Positions 1-8,527 are shown, numbered from the stretch's first letter. The stretch is DNA of 64,000 nt from Peredibacter sp045999315 (GCF_045999315.1 NZ_CP174607.1:186001-250000), one strand, 5' to 3'. Translations and numbers: made by a program. The notes: generated by a model from the sequence alone, not told the origin.

Positions 1-1
1 C

Positions 2-205
2 ATCGCCGACTCAGGTAAGGCAGAAGCTTGTATCGTGAGAAACTTTCATAAATATACATACCGCCAAAAAGAAAACCTTTCAAAAGATGCATGTAGTTTG
101 GAGTTTATGTATCGCGAACATAAAACGAATGGCTTGAAAGGTATGATGACGGGTGTAGTGCGCTCTCCAGCTTTTTCTGTTCGATACCATGATGGTGAAG
201 AATAA
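2..205 (+). CDS. C-terminal end of a DUF1592/DUF1588/DUF1585-type protein (partial)
   Basis: An open frame enters from the left edge and stops at 203-205. The 67 visible residues contain an ACIVRNFHKYTYR stretch followed by LKGMMTGVVRSPAFSVRY. This resembles the C-terminal DUF1585 module of the large multidomain exported proteins built as DUF1587-1592-1588-1585. In other genomes such genes sit next to DUF1552 genes, and a DUF1552 gene starts 13 bases downstream here, which supports the call. The two are probably one operon. The biochemical role of the family is not established. The N-terminal part lies outside the window, so any heme motif or signal peptide cannot be checked. Confidence 0.6.
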   Translation: MADSGKAEACIVRNFHKYTYRQKENLSKDACSLEFMYREHKTNGLKGMMTGVVRSPAFSVRYHDGEE

Positions 206-218
206 ATAAGGAATTAGA

Positions 219-1748
219 ATGAAATATGACAAAATATCAAGAAGACATTTTTTAGTCGGATCAGGCGCATTCGCTTTAAGCCTCCCCTACCTTGTGTCAT
301 TAATGCCAAAAGCTCATGCTCAGAGTTTACCTAACTCTAAATTCCTTGTTTTTTTAAACACTCCTCATGGTGGCCTTAATGAAGAATATTGGGCCCCTCG
401 AACTTTTCCTACGGGAGTAAGGAAGCAGTTCAATGCCGGAAGCCTCTATGGTCAAATCCAGTACGCGCGACTTCAGGAAATAGCGACTACTAATGGATTA
501 ACAAGTATGTGGCAGTCCTTTATCAATCCTTACTTAGGCAAAATGAACATTCTGGAAGGATTCGATATCCCCTTTTACATTGGACATCACCGAGGATTAC
601 TAGGCACCTATCATAACTCAGATCAATTAACTGCAAGTGATATCGATGCAACTAAATGGGACTCGCTCGATTATTTCCTTTCAAAATCGACGGCCTTTGA
701 TAGTTCAGGAACTCACCCTTTAACTGTTTTGCCAACCGGTGAACAACAATCATTCTTTTATAACTCAACTGGTATGGTGAGGTGTCCGACTGCTCCTAAC
801 ACTGCTCACGCCCTCTTCGCTTCTTTATTTGGTAATCCAACTCAGTCCACAAACCAAACAGATCCAGCGCTTCTAAAAAAGAAATCCATCATTGATCGAG
901 TTTTAGGATCCTATAATAGTGTCGTCGGTAGTGCCTATGGTGCAGGCAAACGCATCAGTTATAATGACAGGCAGATGCTCGATGAGCACTTAACTGGACT
1001 GAGAGAACTAGAAGTTAAAATTAGTAACCAAATGGCGCCACAGTCGACTTCATGTACTCAGATCACTCGGGATCCGAATAATGTAAGTATCCAAATGACT
1101 TATGCTTCCTACAATATTCCAAATGAACAGGTTAAATGGGACATCATCTCTGATATTATCGTAAACGCCGTGAGATGCGGGTCTTCCCGACTATTTAGCG
1201 TTCCTTTGGAGCCTTGTAACACCTTTCCTGTAAATGACTTCCATGAAGAGATCGCACACCAGCATAGAACTGCAAGTGTCCAGGACAAAGTACTCAGCAA
1301 TTACCGCAATAGCGCGCGCGATATTTTCACCACAATTGTAAAAAAACTGGATGCGGCCCAAGGTCTTCAGGGAGGATCGGTCCTTGATCAAGGTCTTGTA
1401 GTATGGAGTCACGAAAGTTGTTCATACACACATGAATCTTTTAATATGCCAGTCGTTACTGCAGGAAGCGCCGGAGGATATTTTAAAACCGGCCACCATG
1501 TTGACTTCAGAAACCCCTCTAAACCGATGTATGGACAATGGGGAGATTCACTTGGTAATGCGGGAATTCACTACAATCGCTGGTTAGCGAATATTGCCAT
1601 GTCGATGGGGGCCAGTCCAAGTTCGTTCGAGAAAAATAACCAAAGAGGTTATGGACCGTTTGGAGCCAAATACCGAATCGGAACCAATGGCAGCCATAGA
1701 GAACAGCTAGGAGATCTTAGCAGTCCCCTGCCGTTCATTGTTGCTTAG
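219..1748 (+). CDS. DUF1552 family Tat-exported protein
   Basis: The 509-residue protein opens with a twin-arginine signal: SRRHFL at residues 7-12, then a hydrophobic run ending in AHA before Gln35. It is therefore expected to fold in the cytoplasm and be exported to the periplasm. The body matches the DUF1552 family (SKFLVFLNTPHGG near the N-terminus and an SHESCSYTHES segment in the last third). The function is unknown; the family is often paired with DUF1592/1585 proteins, as it is here with the gene ending at 205. An AAGGAAT ribosome site lies just upstream of the ATG. The Tat signal suggests a bound cofactor or metal, which is inference. Confidence 0.85.
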   Translation: MKYDKISRRHFLVGSGAFALSLPYLVSLMPKAHAQSLPNSKFLVFLNTPHGGLNEEYWAPRTFPTGVRKQFNAGSLYGQIQYARLQEIATTNGLTSMWQSFINPYLGKMNILEGFDIPFYIGHHRGLLGTYHNSDQLTASDIDATKWDSLDYFLSKSTAFDSSGTHPLTVLPTGEQQSFFYNSTGMVRCPTAPNTAHALFASLFGNPTQSTNQTDPALLKKKSIIDRVLGSYNSVVGSAYGAGKRISYNDRQMLDEHLTGLRELEVKISNQMAPQSTSCTQITRDPNNVSIQMTYASYNIPNEQVKWDIISDIIVNAVRCGSSRLFSVPLEPCNTFPVNDFHEEIAHQHRTASVQDKVLSNYRNSARDIFTTIVKKLDAAQGLQGGSVLDQGLVVWSHESCSYTHESFNMPVVTAGSAGGYFKTGHHVDFRNPSKPMYGQWGDSLGNAGIHYNRWLANIAMSMGASPSSFEKNNQRGYGPFGAKYRIGTNGSHREQLGDLSSPLPFIVA

Positions 1749-1752
1749 CTAG

Positions 1753-2115
1753 TTACTTGGCCTGGACTAGCGTCTTAAACTTACCTGTGGTGAATCTTTT
1801 CATATCAAATGGCATGTTTTTAAAATTCTCTGGCTTCATGCGTGGATCACTATGAACTTTCTTATTCACCTGCGCAGCATGAGCTTTCGATTTGTAAATA
1901 ATAAAAGCAAAAATCACCGTCTCATCAGACTTCAACTTGCATAATTTTGTGAAGGGAATTCCGTAAGGAAGGTCAAGAGTTTCCCCCACACACTCGTAGT
2001 AATCAAGAGCACCATGCTCCATCCAAACTTTACAACCAATCGTTGCCATCTTTTTATATGCTTTTAAATCTTTCTTTTTGATTGGAATGATAAAACCGTC
2101 AACGTATCGTGCCAT
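1753..2115 (-). CDS. DUF1428 family protein (YbaA-like)
   Basis: This 120-residue protein closely follows the pattern of E. coli YbaA and other DUF1428 members. It has ARYVDGFIIP at the start, a WMEHGALDYYECVG segment, and the highly conserved SDPRM...MPFDMKR motif near the C-terminus. The frame is open for 21 more codons upstream, but the ATG at 2113-2115 has a GGGAGG ribosome site at ideal spacing and gives the usual family length. The fold is a small alpha/beta dimer related to ABM or EthD-type proteins; its physiological role is not known. It converges on the DUF1552 gene, four bases away. Confidence 0.85.
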   Translation of the reverse strand: MARYVDGFIIPIKKKDLKAYKKMATIGCKVWMEHGALDYYECVGETLDLPYGIPFTKLCKLKSDETVIFAFIIYKSKAHAAQVNKKVHSDPRMKPENFKNMPFDMKRFTTGKFKTLVQAK

Positions 2116-2237
2116 ATGTCCTCCCTGTTTTATGTTCTTTGCAGAGATAATTATGACAAGAAGCTCGAAAGTCATCAAGTCGGACTAACATCACAAATTT
2201 GCAATTTCTATCTCTTAGATTGCGCTTTCACTCAGCT

Positions 2238-2438
2238 TCATTTCTTAAGCTTCTTCCAATCATCGGTAAGCATGCCTTCAAATCCCCAATCCTCTTCATT
2301 AATCTCTTGGATGACGATATGAATATGTTCAGGCTTTTTTCCTAGCACATTCACTAAAGAATCTGTCATGTCTTTAACGATCTTGGCCTTTTGTTCTCTA
2401 GAAGCACCCTTCGTGATTTGTACATTGATATATGGCAT
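2238..2438 (-). CDS. 4-oxalocrotonate tautomerase family enzyme
   Basis: A 66-residue protein beginning Met-Pro-Tyr-Ile-Asn-Val-Gln, the hallmark of the 4-OT superfamily, where Pro becomes the N-terminal catalytic base after Met removal. The KIVKDMTDSLVNVLGKKPEHIHIVIQE segment matches the family helix and strand, and the length fits the single-domain 62-75 residue members. Such enzymes catalyse keto-enol tautomerisation as homohexamers, but the natural substrate cannot be read from sequence. An AAGGAAAG ribosome site precedes the ATG. It is probably a single gene, with the DUF1428 gene further downstream on the same strand. Confidence 0.85.
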   Translation of the reverse strand: MPYINVQITKGASREQKAKIVKDMTDSLVNVLGKKPEHIHIVIQEINEEDWGFEGMLTDDWKKLKK

Positions 2439-2898
2439 GGTCTTTCCTTGAAAGTTAAAATTTTGACCTGATTTTTAAACTCTTGCCAAGTGATTTTTCG
2501 TCAAATCAAGCGCACTAATCTTTTTATAGGCCTTATAAAAGTTATTTTTTACACTAAGCCAGTTCGGACGCATCATTTACTTTCGCAAGAGAAAGTAAGC
2601 GCTTTGATCATTTTTCTTCAATGCGGGGCCAAAGCCCTTCGAAACATCTGTTATAAAAAAATTTCTTTTCAAGGAGTTTGCTTGAGAACCTCTTGGCCAC
2701 TCCTCCAGAGATTGATTCACAATCAAATTATAAAGATTGTTCTGAGTAGCATTAAATAGGCATTATTTCATGCTCACCTCACTCATAGGTGGGCCTTCAT
2801 TATTGACTCCAAAGCAACAATAATTTGCTGAGCAGGGACTTAATAAGCACCCCCAACTGCCGTAAATTAAGTAGAGATTTGCAAATCAGGAGGACGAA
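2439..2898. other. 460-base intergenic region with a weak hairpin
   Basis: No convincing gene was found. An 89-codon plus-strand frame at 2490-2759 has no recognisable family, no clear ribosome site and an irregular composition, so it is not called. An imperfect inverted repeat at 2772-2793 (GCTCACCT/AGGTGGGC, one G-U) is followed by only a mildly T-rich stretch, so it is at best a weak terminator. The last 60 bases must hold the promoter of the cyclase gene, but no clear -35/-10 pair stood out. Confidence 0.4.
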
Positions 2899-3837
2899 AT
2901 GAAATACTCAAAACTTTTAATTTTCTCAGGAATTTTATCCACTTCTTTATTGGCCTCAGCTGAGACAAATTGGTATCCATCAAAATTTGGGGCACAAGAT
3001 CAGATTGGGGCCGCTAACTACTTAAGCCCCGAAATAACTAAAGATGCAGCGAGGCTTGTGACGACGGGAAAATCCTATTCACTTGGAGTTGATGTGAACA
3101 AAGATATTCCAGCTTTCCGTCACCGTAGTTTTAAACTTTATATGACTCAACCTAGCCAACAAGCAGGACAGACAGAAGGAAAAAATAAGTTTACTTTCAA
3201 TGATGAACTTATCGAAACGTGGCTGGGAGTGGGAACACAAATTAATGGTCTGGGCCATATTGGTATCGATAATGTTTACTACAATGGACATAAAGCAAAA
3301 GACATTGTCACTATGACCGGTCTCACCAAACTTGGTCTCGAACATACTCCACCGATTGCGACCAGAGGTGTGGTTTTAGATATGACAGCTCACTTTAAAT
3401 CTAAGATCGTTAAAGAAGGAACTGTCTTTACTGTAAAAGACATTGAAGAGGTCCTCAAAAAACAAAGAGTGGAAATTAGAAAAGGTGATGTGGTACTTTT
3501 TCATACCGGATGGCTAAATCTTGTTGGAAAAGACAATGATCGCTTCTTAAAGGGAGAGCCCGGTATTCATTTAGAGGCCGCCCAGTACCTGATTGATAAA
3601 GGTGTTGTTGCAATTGGCTCTGATACTTGGGCTTTGGAGGCCGTTCCTGCTCCTAAAGGTGCCGGCGTTTTTGAAGTGAATCAGCTTCTTATTCCAAAAA
3701 ATGGTGTGTATGTTTTAGAGCTTATTAATAGTGCCGAACTCATTAAAGACAAGGCCTTTGAATTCTTCTTTGTCCTTGGTCAACCTAAATACACAGGGAC
3801 ATCACAGTCCATTATCAATCCCATTGCAATACGATGA
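2899..3837 (+). CDS. Secreted cyclase family protein (kynurenine formamidase-like fold)
   Basis: The 312-residue protein has a cleavable signal peptide (ASA before Glu22), so it is probably periplasmic. It belongs to the cyclase/Arylformamidase family (PF04199): QIGAANYLSPE near residue 35, and the metal-site segment GTQINGLGH at 112-120. Classical members carry HxGTHxDxPxH here. This protein has the GTQ variant, with Asn instead of the usual Asp, so metal coordination may differ. Members hydrolyse amide, ester or lactone-type substrates; the substrate here is unknown. An AGGAGG ribosome site precedes the ATG. Transcription ends at a strong hairpin shared with the convergent ycaC gene. Confidence 0.8.
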   Translation: MKYSKLLIFSGILSTSLLASAETNWYPSKFGAQDQIGAANYLSPEITKDAARLVTTGKSYSLGVDVNKDIPAFRHRSFKLYMTQPSQQAGQTEGKNKFTFNDELIETWLGVGTQINGLGHIGIDNVYYNGHKAKDIVTMTGLTKLGLEHTPPIATRGVVLDMTAHFKSKIVKEGTVFTVKDIEEVLKKQRVEIRKGDVVLFHTGWLNLVGKDNDRFLKGEPGIHLEAAQYLIDKGVVAIGSDTWALEAVPAPKGAGVFEVNQLLIPKNGVYVLELINSAELIKDKAFEFFFVLGQPKYTGTSQSIINPIAIR

Positions 3838-3855
3838 GCTTTATCGTCACAATAA

Positions 3856-3882
3856 TAAGGCCACTTTCTAAGAGTGGCCTTA
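3856..3882. terminator. Bidirectional terminator hairpin
   Basis: A perfect 10-bp stem, TAAGGCCACT and its complement AGTGGCCTTA, surrounds a 7-base loop. It lies between the stop codons of the convergent cyclase and ycaC genes. Flanking A/T-rich bases on both sides allow it to serve both directions. Confidence 0.75.
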
Positions 3883-3894
3883 CTTAATAAACGA

Positions 3895-4524
3895 TTACTT
3901 CTTATTAAAATAATTATAGCTCGTAATAAGGTTTCGATAGGCAGGGAGGTGGTTGGAAAATAACGTTCCTAGACCTTCGATATCGTTTCTCCAATCACGG
4001 TGAAGCTCACAAGTAACCGCAAACCATGACATCAATTGGACCCCAGCTTGAGACATACGATCCCAAGCGGCCTTTTGAGTCGTTTGATTAAAAGTACCTG
4101 AGGCATCAGTCACAACAAAGACTTCATATCCAGCTTCAACGGCAGATAAAGCTGGAAATGCCACACAAACTTCAGTTACGACTCCCGCTATCAAAAGTTG
4201 CTTTTTTCCAGTTGCTTTAACGGCCTTAACAAAGTCTTCGTTATCCCAAGCATTAATTTGACCAGGGCGAGGAATAAAAGGAGCATCGGGATGGGCCTCT
4301 TTAAGTTCTGGGACTAGCGGACCATTTGGTCCATTTTCAAAACTAGTTGTCAAAACTACCGGCAACTTAAAATATTTTGCAGCATCTGAGAGAGCTAAAA
4401 CATTATTCTTAAATTCATCTTGAGAAAAATCCCCCACAAGAGAGATAAGACCTGCCTGGTGATCCACTAATAATACCGCGACATCGTTCTTATCAATTCT
4501 TTTGTACTTAAATTTGTCACTCAT
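3895..4524 (-). CDS. ycaC: YcaC-type isochorismatase family hydrolase
   Basis: The 209-residue protein is very similar along its whole length to E. coli YcaC, a cysteine hydrolase of the isochorismatase superfamily. Conserved features are VLLVDHQAG with Asp21, the GPNGPLVPEL segment near 65-74, INAWDNEDFVKAVKATGKKQL, and the nucleophile Cys120 in AGVVTEVCVAFPA. YcaC forms an octameric ring and its physiological substrate is unknown. A GGAGG ribosome site lies upstream of the ATG. The gene is transcribed away from a LysR regulator across a 98-base interval, a classic arrangement in which the regulator controls the divergent enzyme gene. Confidence 0.92.
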   Translation of the reverse strand: MSDKFKYKRIDKNDVAVLLVDHQAGLISLVGDFSQDEFKNNVLALSDAAKYFKLPVVLTTSFENGPNGPLVPELKEAHPDAPFIPRPGQINAWDNEDFVKAVKATGKKQLLIAGVVTEVCVAFPALSAVEAGYEVFVVTDASGTFNQTTQKAAWDRMSQAGVQLMSWFAVTCELHRDWRNDIEGLGTLFSNHLPAYRNLITSYNYFNKK

Positions 4525-4622
4525 AGAACCTCCTGATATAAAAAGAATATCCCTATCCTAGGCGACCACTTAAAAAATGATTAGCCTATAAAAGGATAAA
4601 TGACTTTTCAGCCGGATGAAAA
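4525..4622. promoter_or_regulatory. Divergent ycaC/LysR promoter interval
   Basis: The 98 bases between the divergent ycaC and LysR-type genes must contain both promoters and, by the usual LysR layout, the operator. The region is AT-rich with partly repeated CCTATCCTAGG and GCCTATAAAAGGATA segments that could form a T-N11-A type site. No operator can be assigned with certainty by eye. Confidence 0.45.
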
Positions 4623-5522
4623 ATGGACCTTATCGATTTCAACGAAATTAATATCTTTCTAAAGGTTGTTCAGTACAAAAGCTTTTCTAAAGCGGCCAGC
4701 AATCTTGGGTTACCTGTTTCTACTGTAAGTACGAAAGTGTCTTCTCTTGAAAAAAGACTCGGCACCACTCTCCTTCAAAGAAGCACTCGGAAGTTAGTTT
4801 TAACGGAATCAGGTGTTTTATATTTCAATCAATGCATGGAAGGGTTTGAACAAATCCATCAGGCCGAGAAATATGTTCATTCCACTCAGTTAGAGCCTCA
4901 AGGTAGGATTAGAATCACTGCCCCGACATTTCTTGGTAGTACTTTATTACCAGATATTATCACTGAGATGTGTGATAAATATCCGAAGATTAAAGTCGAG
5001 CTGATGCTTTCTGACTATGAAATCGACATTATTTCTGAAGGTATTGATATCGCAATTAGAGCTGGGGAGCTTAAAGATTCTTCACTCATCGCTAAGAAGC
5101 TAGGGGATGCTTATTTCATGCCTTTTGCATCGAAAAAGTTTCTAAAGGAGCATGGCTTACCAAATCATCCGAAAGAACTTTCCGCATATCGCTGTATCGG
5201 TTTTCCTCCACTCGGGAAAAATGAATGGTCCTTCTTTAATGAGAAATCAAAAGTTAAAGTTCCAATTACAGAGTCCTTAACAGTGGACGAATTAAATCTC
5301 GCTGAGGCGTTGGCCCGCAATCATCAAGGGATAGCCCTTTTGCCAAACTTTGTGTGTGATAAAAAGTCTTATCAGGAAGATCTGATCCGTGTTCTTCCTG
5401 AGTGGAAATCAAGCCATAGACCAGTTTATTTTGTCTACTCTGCTCAAAAATACTTATCACCCAAGATTAAAATCTTTATGGAGATTGCTGAGAAGAAACT
5501 AAGACCAATCATTAGTAGATAA
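4623..5522 (+). CDS. LysR family transcriptional regulator
   Basis: The 299-residue protein has the standard LysR design. An N-terminal winged helix-turn-helix covers residues 4-62 (FLKVVQYKSFSKAASNLGLPVSTVSTKVSSLEKRLGTTLLQRSTRKLVLTESG region). A two-lobed effector-binding domain runs from about residue 90 onwards (RIRITAPTFLGSTLLPDIITEM). The HTH sequence resembles the CrgA/AaeR-like subgroup. It faces away from ycaC and probably senses a small organic compound to control that gene and itself; this is inference from gene order. No unusual features are visible, and the length is typical. Confidence 0.88.
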   Translation: MDLIDFNEINIFLKVVQYKSFSKAASNLGLPVSTVSTKVSSLEKRLGTTLLQRSTRKLVLTESGVLYFNQCMEGFEQIHQAEKYVHSTQLEPQGRIRITAPTFLGSTLLPDIITEMCDKYPKIKVELMLSDYEIDIISEGIDIAIRAGELKDSSLIAKKLGDAYFMPFASKKFLKEHGLPNHPKELSAYRCIGFPPLGKNEWSFFNEKSKVKVPITESLTVDELNLAEALARNHQGIALLPNFVCDKKSYQEDLIRVLPEWKSSHRPVYFVYSAQKYLSPKIKIFMEIAEKKLRPIISR

Positions 5523-5555
5523 CCAAAGCACTAAGGTAGTTTGTAGTTTAATCTT

Positions 5556-6194
5556 CTAAGCTTTTAGGCCCTGTCTCTTCCAGTATGCATAAAGAGATTT
5601 AACACTTTTCTCTGTCATTAATGGCATGGCATTTTTCAAGAGGTCATCACTCCAGTCCCACCATTTCATTTCCAGCAATAAAGCGATCTCTTCATCTGAA
5701 AATCTTTTGCGAATTAACTTCGCAGGATTCCCTCCAACGATCGAGTAAGGTTCAACGTCTTTCGTGACAAGTGCCCTACTTCCTACAATTGCTCCATGCC
5801 CGATTTTCACACCAGGCATAATCATTGCTTCCGAGCCAATCCAAACATCATTTCCTACCACGGTATCACCCATTGCTTCGTAACCATTTTTAGCGCCATG
5901 GAAGATTTCAAATTCGGGCATAAAATGAAATGGGAAAGTTGAAACCCACTCAGATTGGTGTCCCTGGTTGCCGGCCATTATAAAGGCAGCGCCAGAACCA
6001 ATTGAACAAAAACTACCAATGATGAGTTTATCTACATCATTTCGATCGGGCATGAGGTAACGAGCACAATCATCAAAGGAATGCCCATGGTAATAGCCGG
6101 AATAGTAACTGTACTTACCTACGATTATATTAGGATTTGTAACTTGATCCGATAAAAGTTTTCCTCTAAAAGGACTTTCAAAATAATTTTTCAT
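5556..6194 (-). CDS. catB: CatB-type chloramphenicol/xenobiotic O-acetyltransferase
   Basis: This 212-residue protein is a left-handed beta-helix acetyltransferase of the CatB (type B, XAT) class. It shares the sequence NYFESPFRGK, YSYYSGYYHGHSFDDCARYL and DKLIIGSFCSIGSGAAFIMAGNQGH with known CatB enzymes. Catalytic His79 is in place, and hexapeptide repeats follow (VVGNDVWIGSEAMIMPGVKIGHGAIVGS). Acetyl-CoA is the donor. Whether chloramphenicol is the natural substrate is uncertain, because chromosomal XATs often act on other hydroxyl compounds. The ATG at 6192-6194 gives the family length; a further 17 codons upstream are open but not conserved. It lies 16 bases after a GFA gene on the same strand. 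Confidence 0.9.
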   Translation of the reverse strand: MKNYFESPFRGKLLSDQVTNPNIIVGKYSYYSGYYHGHSFDDCARYLMPDRNDVDKLIIGSFCSIGSGAAFIMAGNQGHQSEWVSTFPFHFMPEFEIFHGAKNGYEAMGDTVVGNDVWIGSEAMIMPGVKIGHGAIVGSRALVTKDVEPYSIVGGNPAKLIRKRFSDEEIALLLEMKWWDWSDDLLKNAMPLMTEKSVKSLYAYWKRQGLKA

Positions 6195-6210
6195 AGCATT
6201 TACCAATTCC

Positions 6211-6591
6211 TTATTTTTTTCGATCCGCAGGATGATTAATACCATCCATCACTGGAACATCTTTAAGCTCAAAAGGATTGACTCCTTCTAAGCATGCGAT
6301 GTTGAATCCAAATTGAGTCGGATTCGATCGTCTTTGATGGTGAGTATAGATTCCGCATATAGAGCAGAAGTAGTGTTTGGCCGTCATTGTATTGAACTGA
6401 TAAAGAGTGAGTTTATCTTCACCTTGAAGGATTTTTAAATTTTCTAAACTTACAGAGGCCGCAATTGTCCCTCTCATTCTGCACATCGAGCAATCACACC
6501 TTCTTGGATTTTCTAATCCATTAGGAAGATGTAGTTCAAAAATAACGGCCTTACAATGACATGAAGCTTTGTGGATCTTGTTAATTTTCAT
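6211..6591 (-). CDS. GFA family zinc-binding protein (copy 1)
   Basis: The 126-residue protein belongs to the glutathione-dependent formaldehyde-activating enzyme/CENP-V family. It has Cys-His-Cys near residue 12, a CDCSMC cluster near 33-38, and CSIC in the second half, which together form the two structural zinc sites. The catalytic formaldehyde-glutathione role of the founding member is not proven for most relatives, so the reaction here is unknown. It is one of three paralogous GFA genes within 3.4 kb. No clear ribosome site precedes the ATG. It probably forms a two-gene unit with catB. Confidence 0.85.
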   Translation of the reverse strand: MKINKIHKASCHCKAVIFELHLPNGLENPRRCDCSMCRMRGTIAASVSLENLKILQGEDKLTLYQFNTMTAKHYFCSICGIYTHHQRRSNPTQFGFNIACLEGVNPFELKDVPVMDGINHPADRKK

Positions 6592-6708
6592 GCTTGAAAT
6601 TTAGCACATCATATAAGATTTTCGCTATCAATCATTAATATTCGGCCTTTGCCTTGCTCATGCCATCACACATATACTAAGTAATAATTGATGTCCAAGG
6701 AGAGAAGG

Positions 6709-7341
6709 ATGAGAAAGATCATCGTCGTCGAATTCATTAGTTTGGATAATGTTATTCAGGCCCCAGGTGGTCCAGAAGAAGACACTTCGGGACAATTCAA
6801 ATACGGTGGTTGGCTTCCTCCTTACGCTGATGAAGCTTTAGGTAAGGCCTTAGAAATCACTTATGGACAACCATACGATCTCTTATTGGGACGAAAAACT
6901 TATGATATCTTTGCTGCTTACTGGCCTCAAATTGCTGCAAAGACCGAAGGCGTGAATGAATCCGATCGCAAGTTTGCCACGGAATTCGATGCTTGCACAA
7001 AATATGTGGCCACTCATTTCTCAGATACGTTGAAATGGAAAAATTCTAAATCTCTCGGAGCAGGTGTTGCTCAAGAAGTAGAAAAATTAAAGAAATCTGA
7101 TGGTAGAAACCTTCTGGTGATTGGAAGCTCAAAATTAGTTCATACCCTACTCGCCCACGACCTAGTAGATGAAATGCACCTCATGATGGCACCTATTGTT
7201 CTTGGAAAAGGGAAACGTCTCTTTGATGAGAATAGCACGCCTGCGGCCTTTAAGCTGACACGTTCAGCGGTTTCAAAGACAGGCATGCTTCTCATGCATT
7301 ACACCCGTGAAGGAGAGGTCAAAACAGGCACTTTTGAATAA
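6709..7341 (+). CDS. RibD C-terminal/dihydrofolate reductase family protein
   Basis: A 210-residue protein of the RibD_C/YyaP type: RKIIVVEFISLDNVIQAPGGPEEDT at the start, then YDLLLGRKTYDIFAAYWPQ, and LLVIGSSKLVHTLLAHDLVDEMHLMMAPIVLGKGKRLF near the end. It has the dihydrofolate reductase fold and probably uses NADPH, but these stand-alone members have no firmly assigned substrate. The ATG at 6709 was chosen over an upstream in-frame ATG because AAGGAGAG precedes it at good spacing. It is a lone plus-strand gene between divergent and convergent neighbours in a cluster of small accessory enzymes. Confidence 0.82.
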   Translation: MRKIIVVEFISLDNVIQAPGGPEEDTSGQFKYGGWLPPYADEALGKALEITYGQPYDLLLGRKTYDIFAAYWPQIAAKTEGVNESDRKFATEFDACTKYVATHFSDTLKWKNSKSLGAGVAQEVEKLKKSDGRNLLVIGSSKLVHTLLAHDLVDEMHLMMAPIVLGKGKRLFDENSTPAAFKLTRSAVSKTGMLLMHYTREGEVKTGTFE

Positions 7342-7344
7342 GCC

Positions 7345-7788
7345 TTACTGATTAATTTCAGGCTCAACTAATTGGGCCAGTTTAATGAGTGATTCCTGCC
7401 ATCCGAGGTAGCACATCTCGCTTGGAATCATATCCGGGATGCCTTCCTGCTTAATACTTAATTCTGTTCCACAAGAAACTTCCTTAAAAGAAACAGTCAC
7501 AGTCATTTCTCCGGGAAGATTTGGATCATCAAATTTATCTTTGTAAATGAGGAGTTCATTTGGCTTGATTGCTGTAAATGTTCCACTCCACGAATGCTTC
7601 TGCTCATTCGTAAAATTCGTGAAAGACATTTTGTAATTCCCTCCCACCTTAAAATCAAAAGAATGGACCTGACAGATGAATCCAAAAGGCGGGAGCCATG
7701 TGGCCTTGGCCTCTGGATTTGAAAAAGCACGGAAGACACGTGAAGCGGGAGCTTTAAGGACACGATGAAGGTTTACCGTATTTGTCAT
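7345..7788 (-). CDS. SRPBCC/AHSA1 family protein
   Basis: The 147-residue protein has the activator-of-Hsp90-ATPase-like SRPBCC pattern. LHRVLKAPASRVFRAFSNPEAKATWLPP is at the start, followed by FDFKVGGNYKMSF, a SWSGTFTAI strand, and the C-terminal helix GWQESLIKLAQLVE. These proteins bind hydrophobic ligands in a helix-grip pocket, and the ligand is unknown here. An AGGAG site precedes the ATG with six bases between. It heads a minus-strand run with no gene between it and the preceding VOC gene, so the two may be cotranscribed. It converges on the RibD-like gene. Confidence 0.82.
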   Translation of the reverse strand: MTNTVNLHRVLKAPASRVFRAFSNPEAKATWLPPFGFICQVHSFDFKVGGNYKMSFTNFTNEQKHSWSGTFTAIKPNELLIYKDKFDDPNLPGEMTVTVSFKEVSCGTELSIKQEGIPDMIPSEMCYLGWQESLIKLAQLVEPEINQ

Positions 7789-7808
7789 AGGATTCTCCTA
7801 AAAGGTTC

Positions 7809-8159
7809 TCAAGAGTGAGAAAGAATATTTACCAACTTCCCAAATGGATCTCGCACAAAAAAGCGTCGTACACCCCAAGGTTCATCTGCAATATCATATT
7901 CAATTTTGAACTTGGCCCTTTTCATTTTTTTATAGGCCTCGTCTACGTCATCAACTTCAATGGATAGATCTGGAACCGGGGCCCCGGATCCTCCTTCTTT
8001 CATAATACTGATCTGTACAATGGACTTCGTATTAGAGCCATAGGTAGAGATCCATCCAAGGTCCATTAATGAATCTAAACCCAGAACCTTCTCATAGAAG
8101 CGTTTGGCATCTTTAATCTTATTGGTCTTAATATTAGCTACGATGCGTTTTACTTTCAT
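7809..8159 (-). CDS. VOC family protein (glyoxalase/bleomycin resistance fold)
   Basis: A 116-residue single-module VOC protein. Features are VANIKTNKIKDAKRFYEKVLGLD at the start, a DLSIEVDDVDEAYKKMK segment, and the typical ending RRFFVRDPFGKLVNILSH. The metal ligands typical of glyoxalase I are not all obvious. The family contains dioxygenases, epimerases, thiol transferases and binding proteins, so no reaction is assigned. It lies between a GFA gene and an SRPBCC gene on the same strand with short gaps, suggesting an operon. The ribosome site is weak. Confidence 0.8.
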   Translation of the reverse strand: MKVKRIVANIKTNKIKDAKRFYEKVLGLDSLMDLGWISTYGSNTKSIVQISIMKEGGSGAPVPDLSIEVDDVDEAYKKMKRAKFKIEYDIADEPWGVRRFFVRDPFGKLVNILSHS

Positions 8160-8179
8160 AAGTTCTGTTCACAATCAAA

Positions 8180-8527
8180 TTAGTGGCTTTTCCCATCAAA
8201 TTCAGTTGTTGGTAGATTCTTAAAATCGAAATCATCAAGGCATCTTAGATTAATTGAAACCATCTTCGTTCCATCTGGCATAGTTCCTTTGCCAAAAGAA
8301 CTTACCCCACATTTTTTACAGAACATATGATGAATGACTTTCTTATTGAATTGATAATCTGAAAGGTCGGATTCACCTTTCAGAAGCTTAAAATTTGCTT
8401 CAGGAGCAAAAGCAAGAATATGACCTTTCTTGGAGCAGATTGAGCAATTACAAGTGATTCCTGAATCAATCTTGGTCTCGACTTCATACCGAATATTACC
8501 GCAATGACATCCACCTTGATATTTCAT
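8180..8527 (-). CDS. GFA family zinc-binding protein (copy 2)
   Basis: The 115-residue protein carries the full GFA signature: GGCHCGNIRYEVE at the start, CNCSIC near residue 26-31, and FCKKCGVSSFGKG in the centre. The two zinc sites are therefore intact. It differs clearly from copies 1 and 3, so the cluster is not a recent duplication. An AGGAGG ribosome site lies before the ATG. It is the first gene of a probable minus-strand unit with the VOC and SRPBCC genes. The reaction is unknown. Confidence 0.85.
   Translation of the reverse strand: MKYQGGCHCGNIRYEVETKIDSGITCNCSICSKKGHILAFAPEANFKLLKGESDLSDYQFNKKVIHHMFCKKCGVSSFGKGTMPDGTKMVSINLRCLDDFDFKNLPTTEFDGKSH

Noticed and set aside
2490..2759. 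89-codon plus-strand frame
   Set aside because: No ribosome site, no recognisable motifs, and a composition unlike neighbouring proteins.
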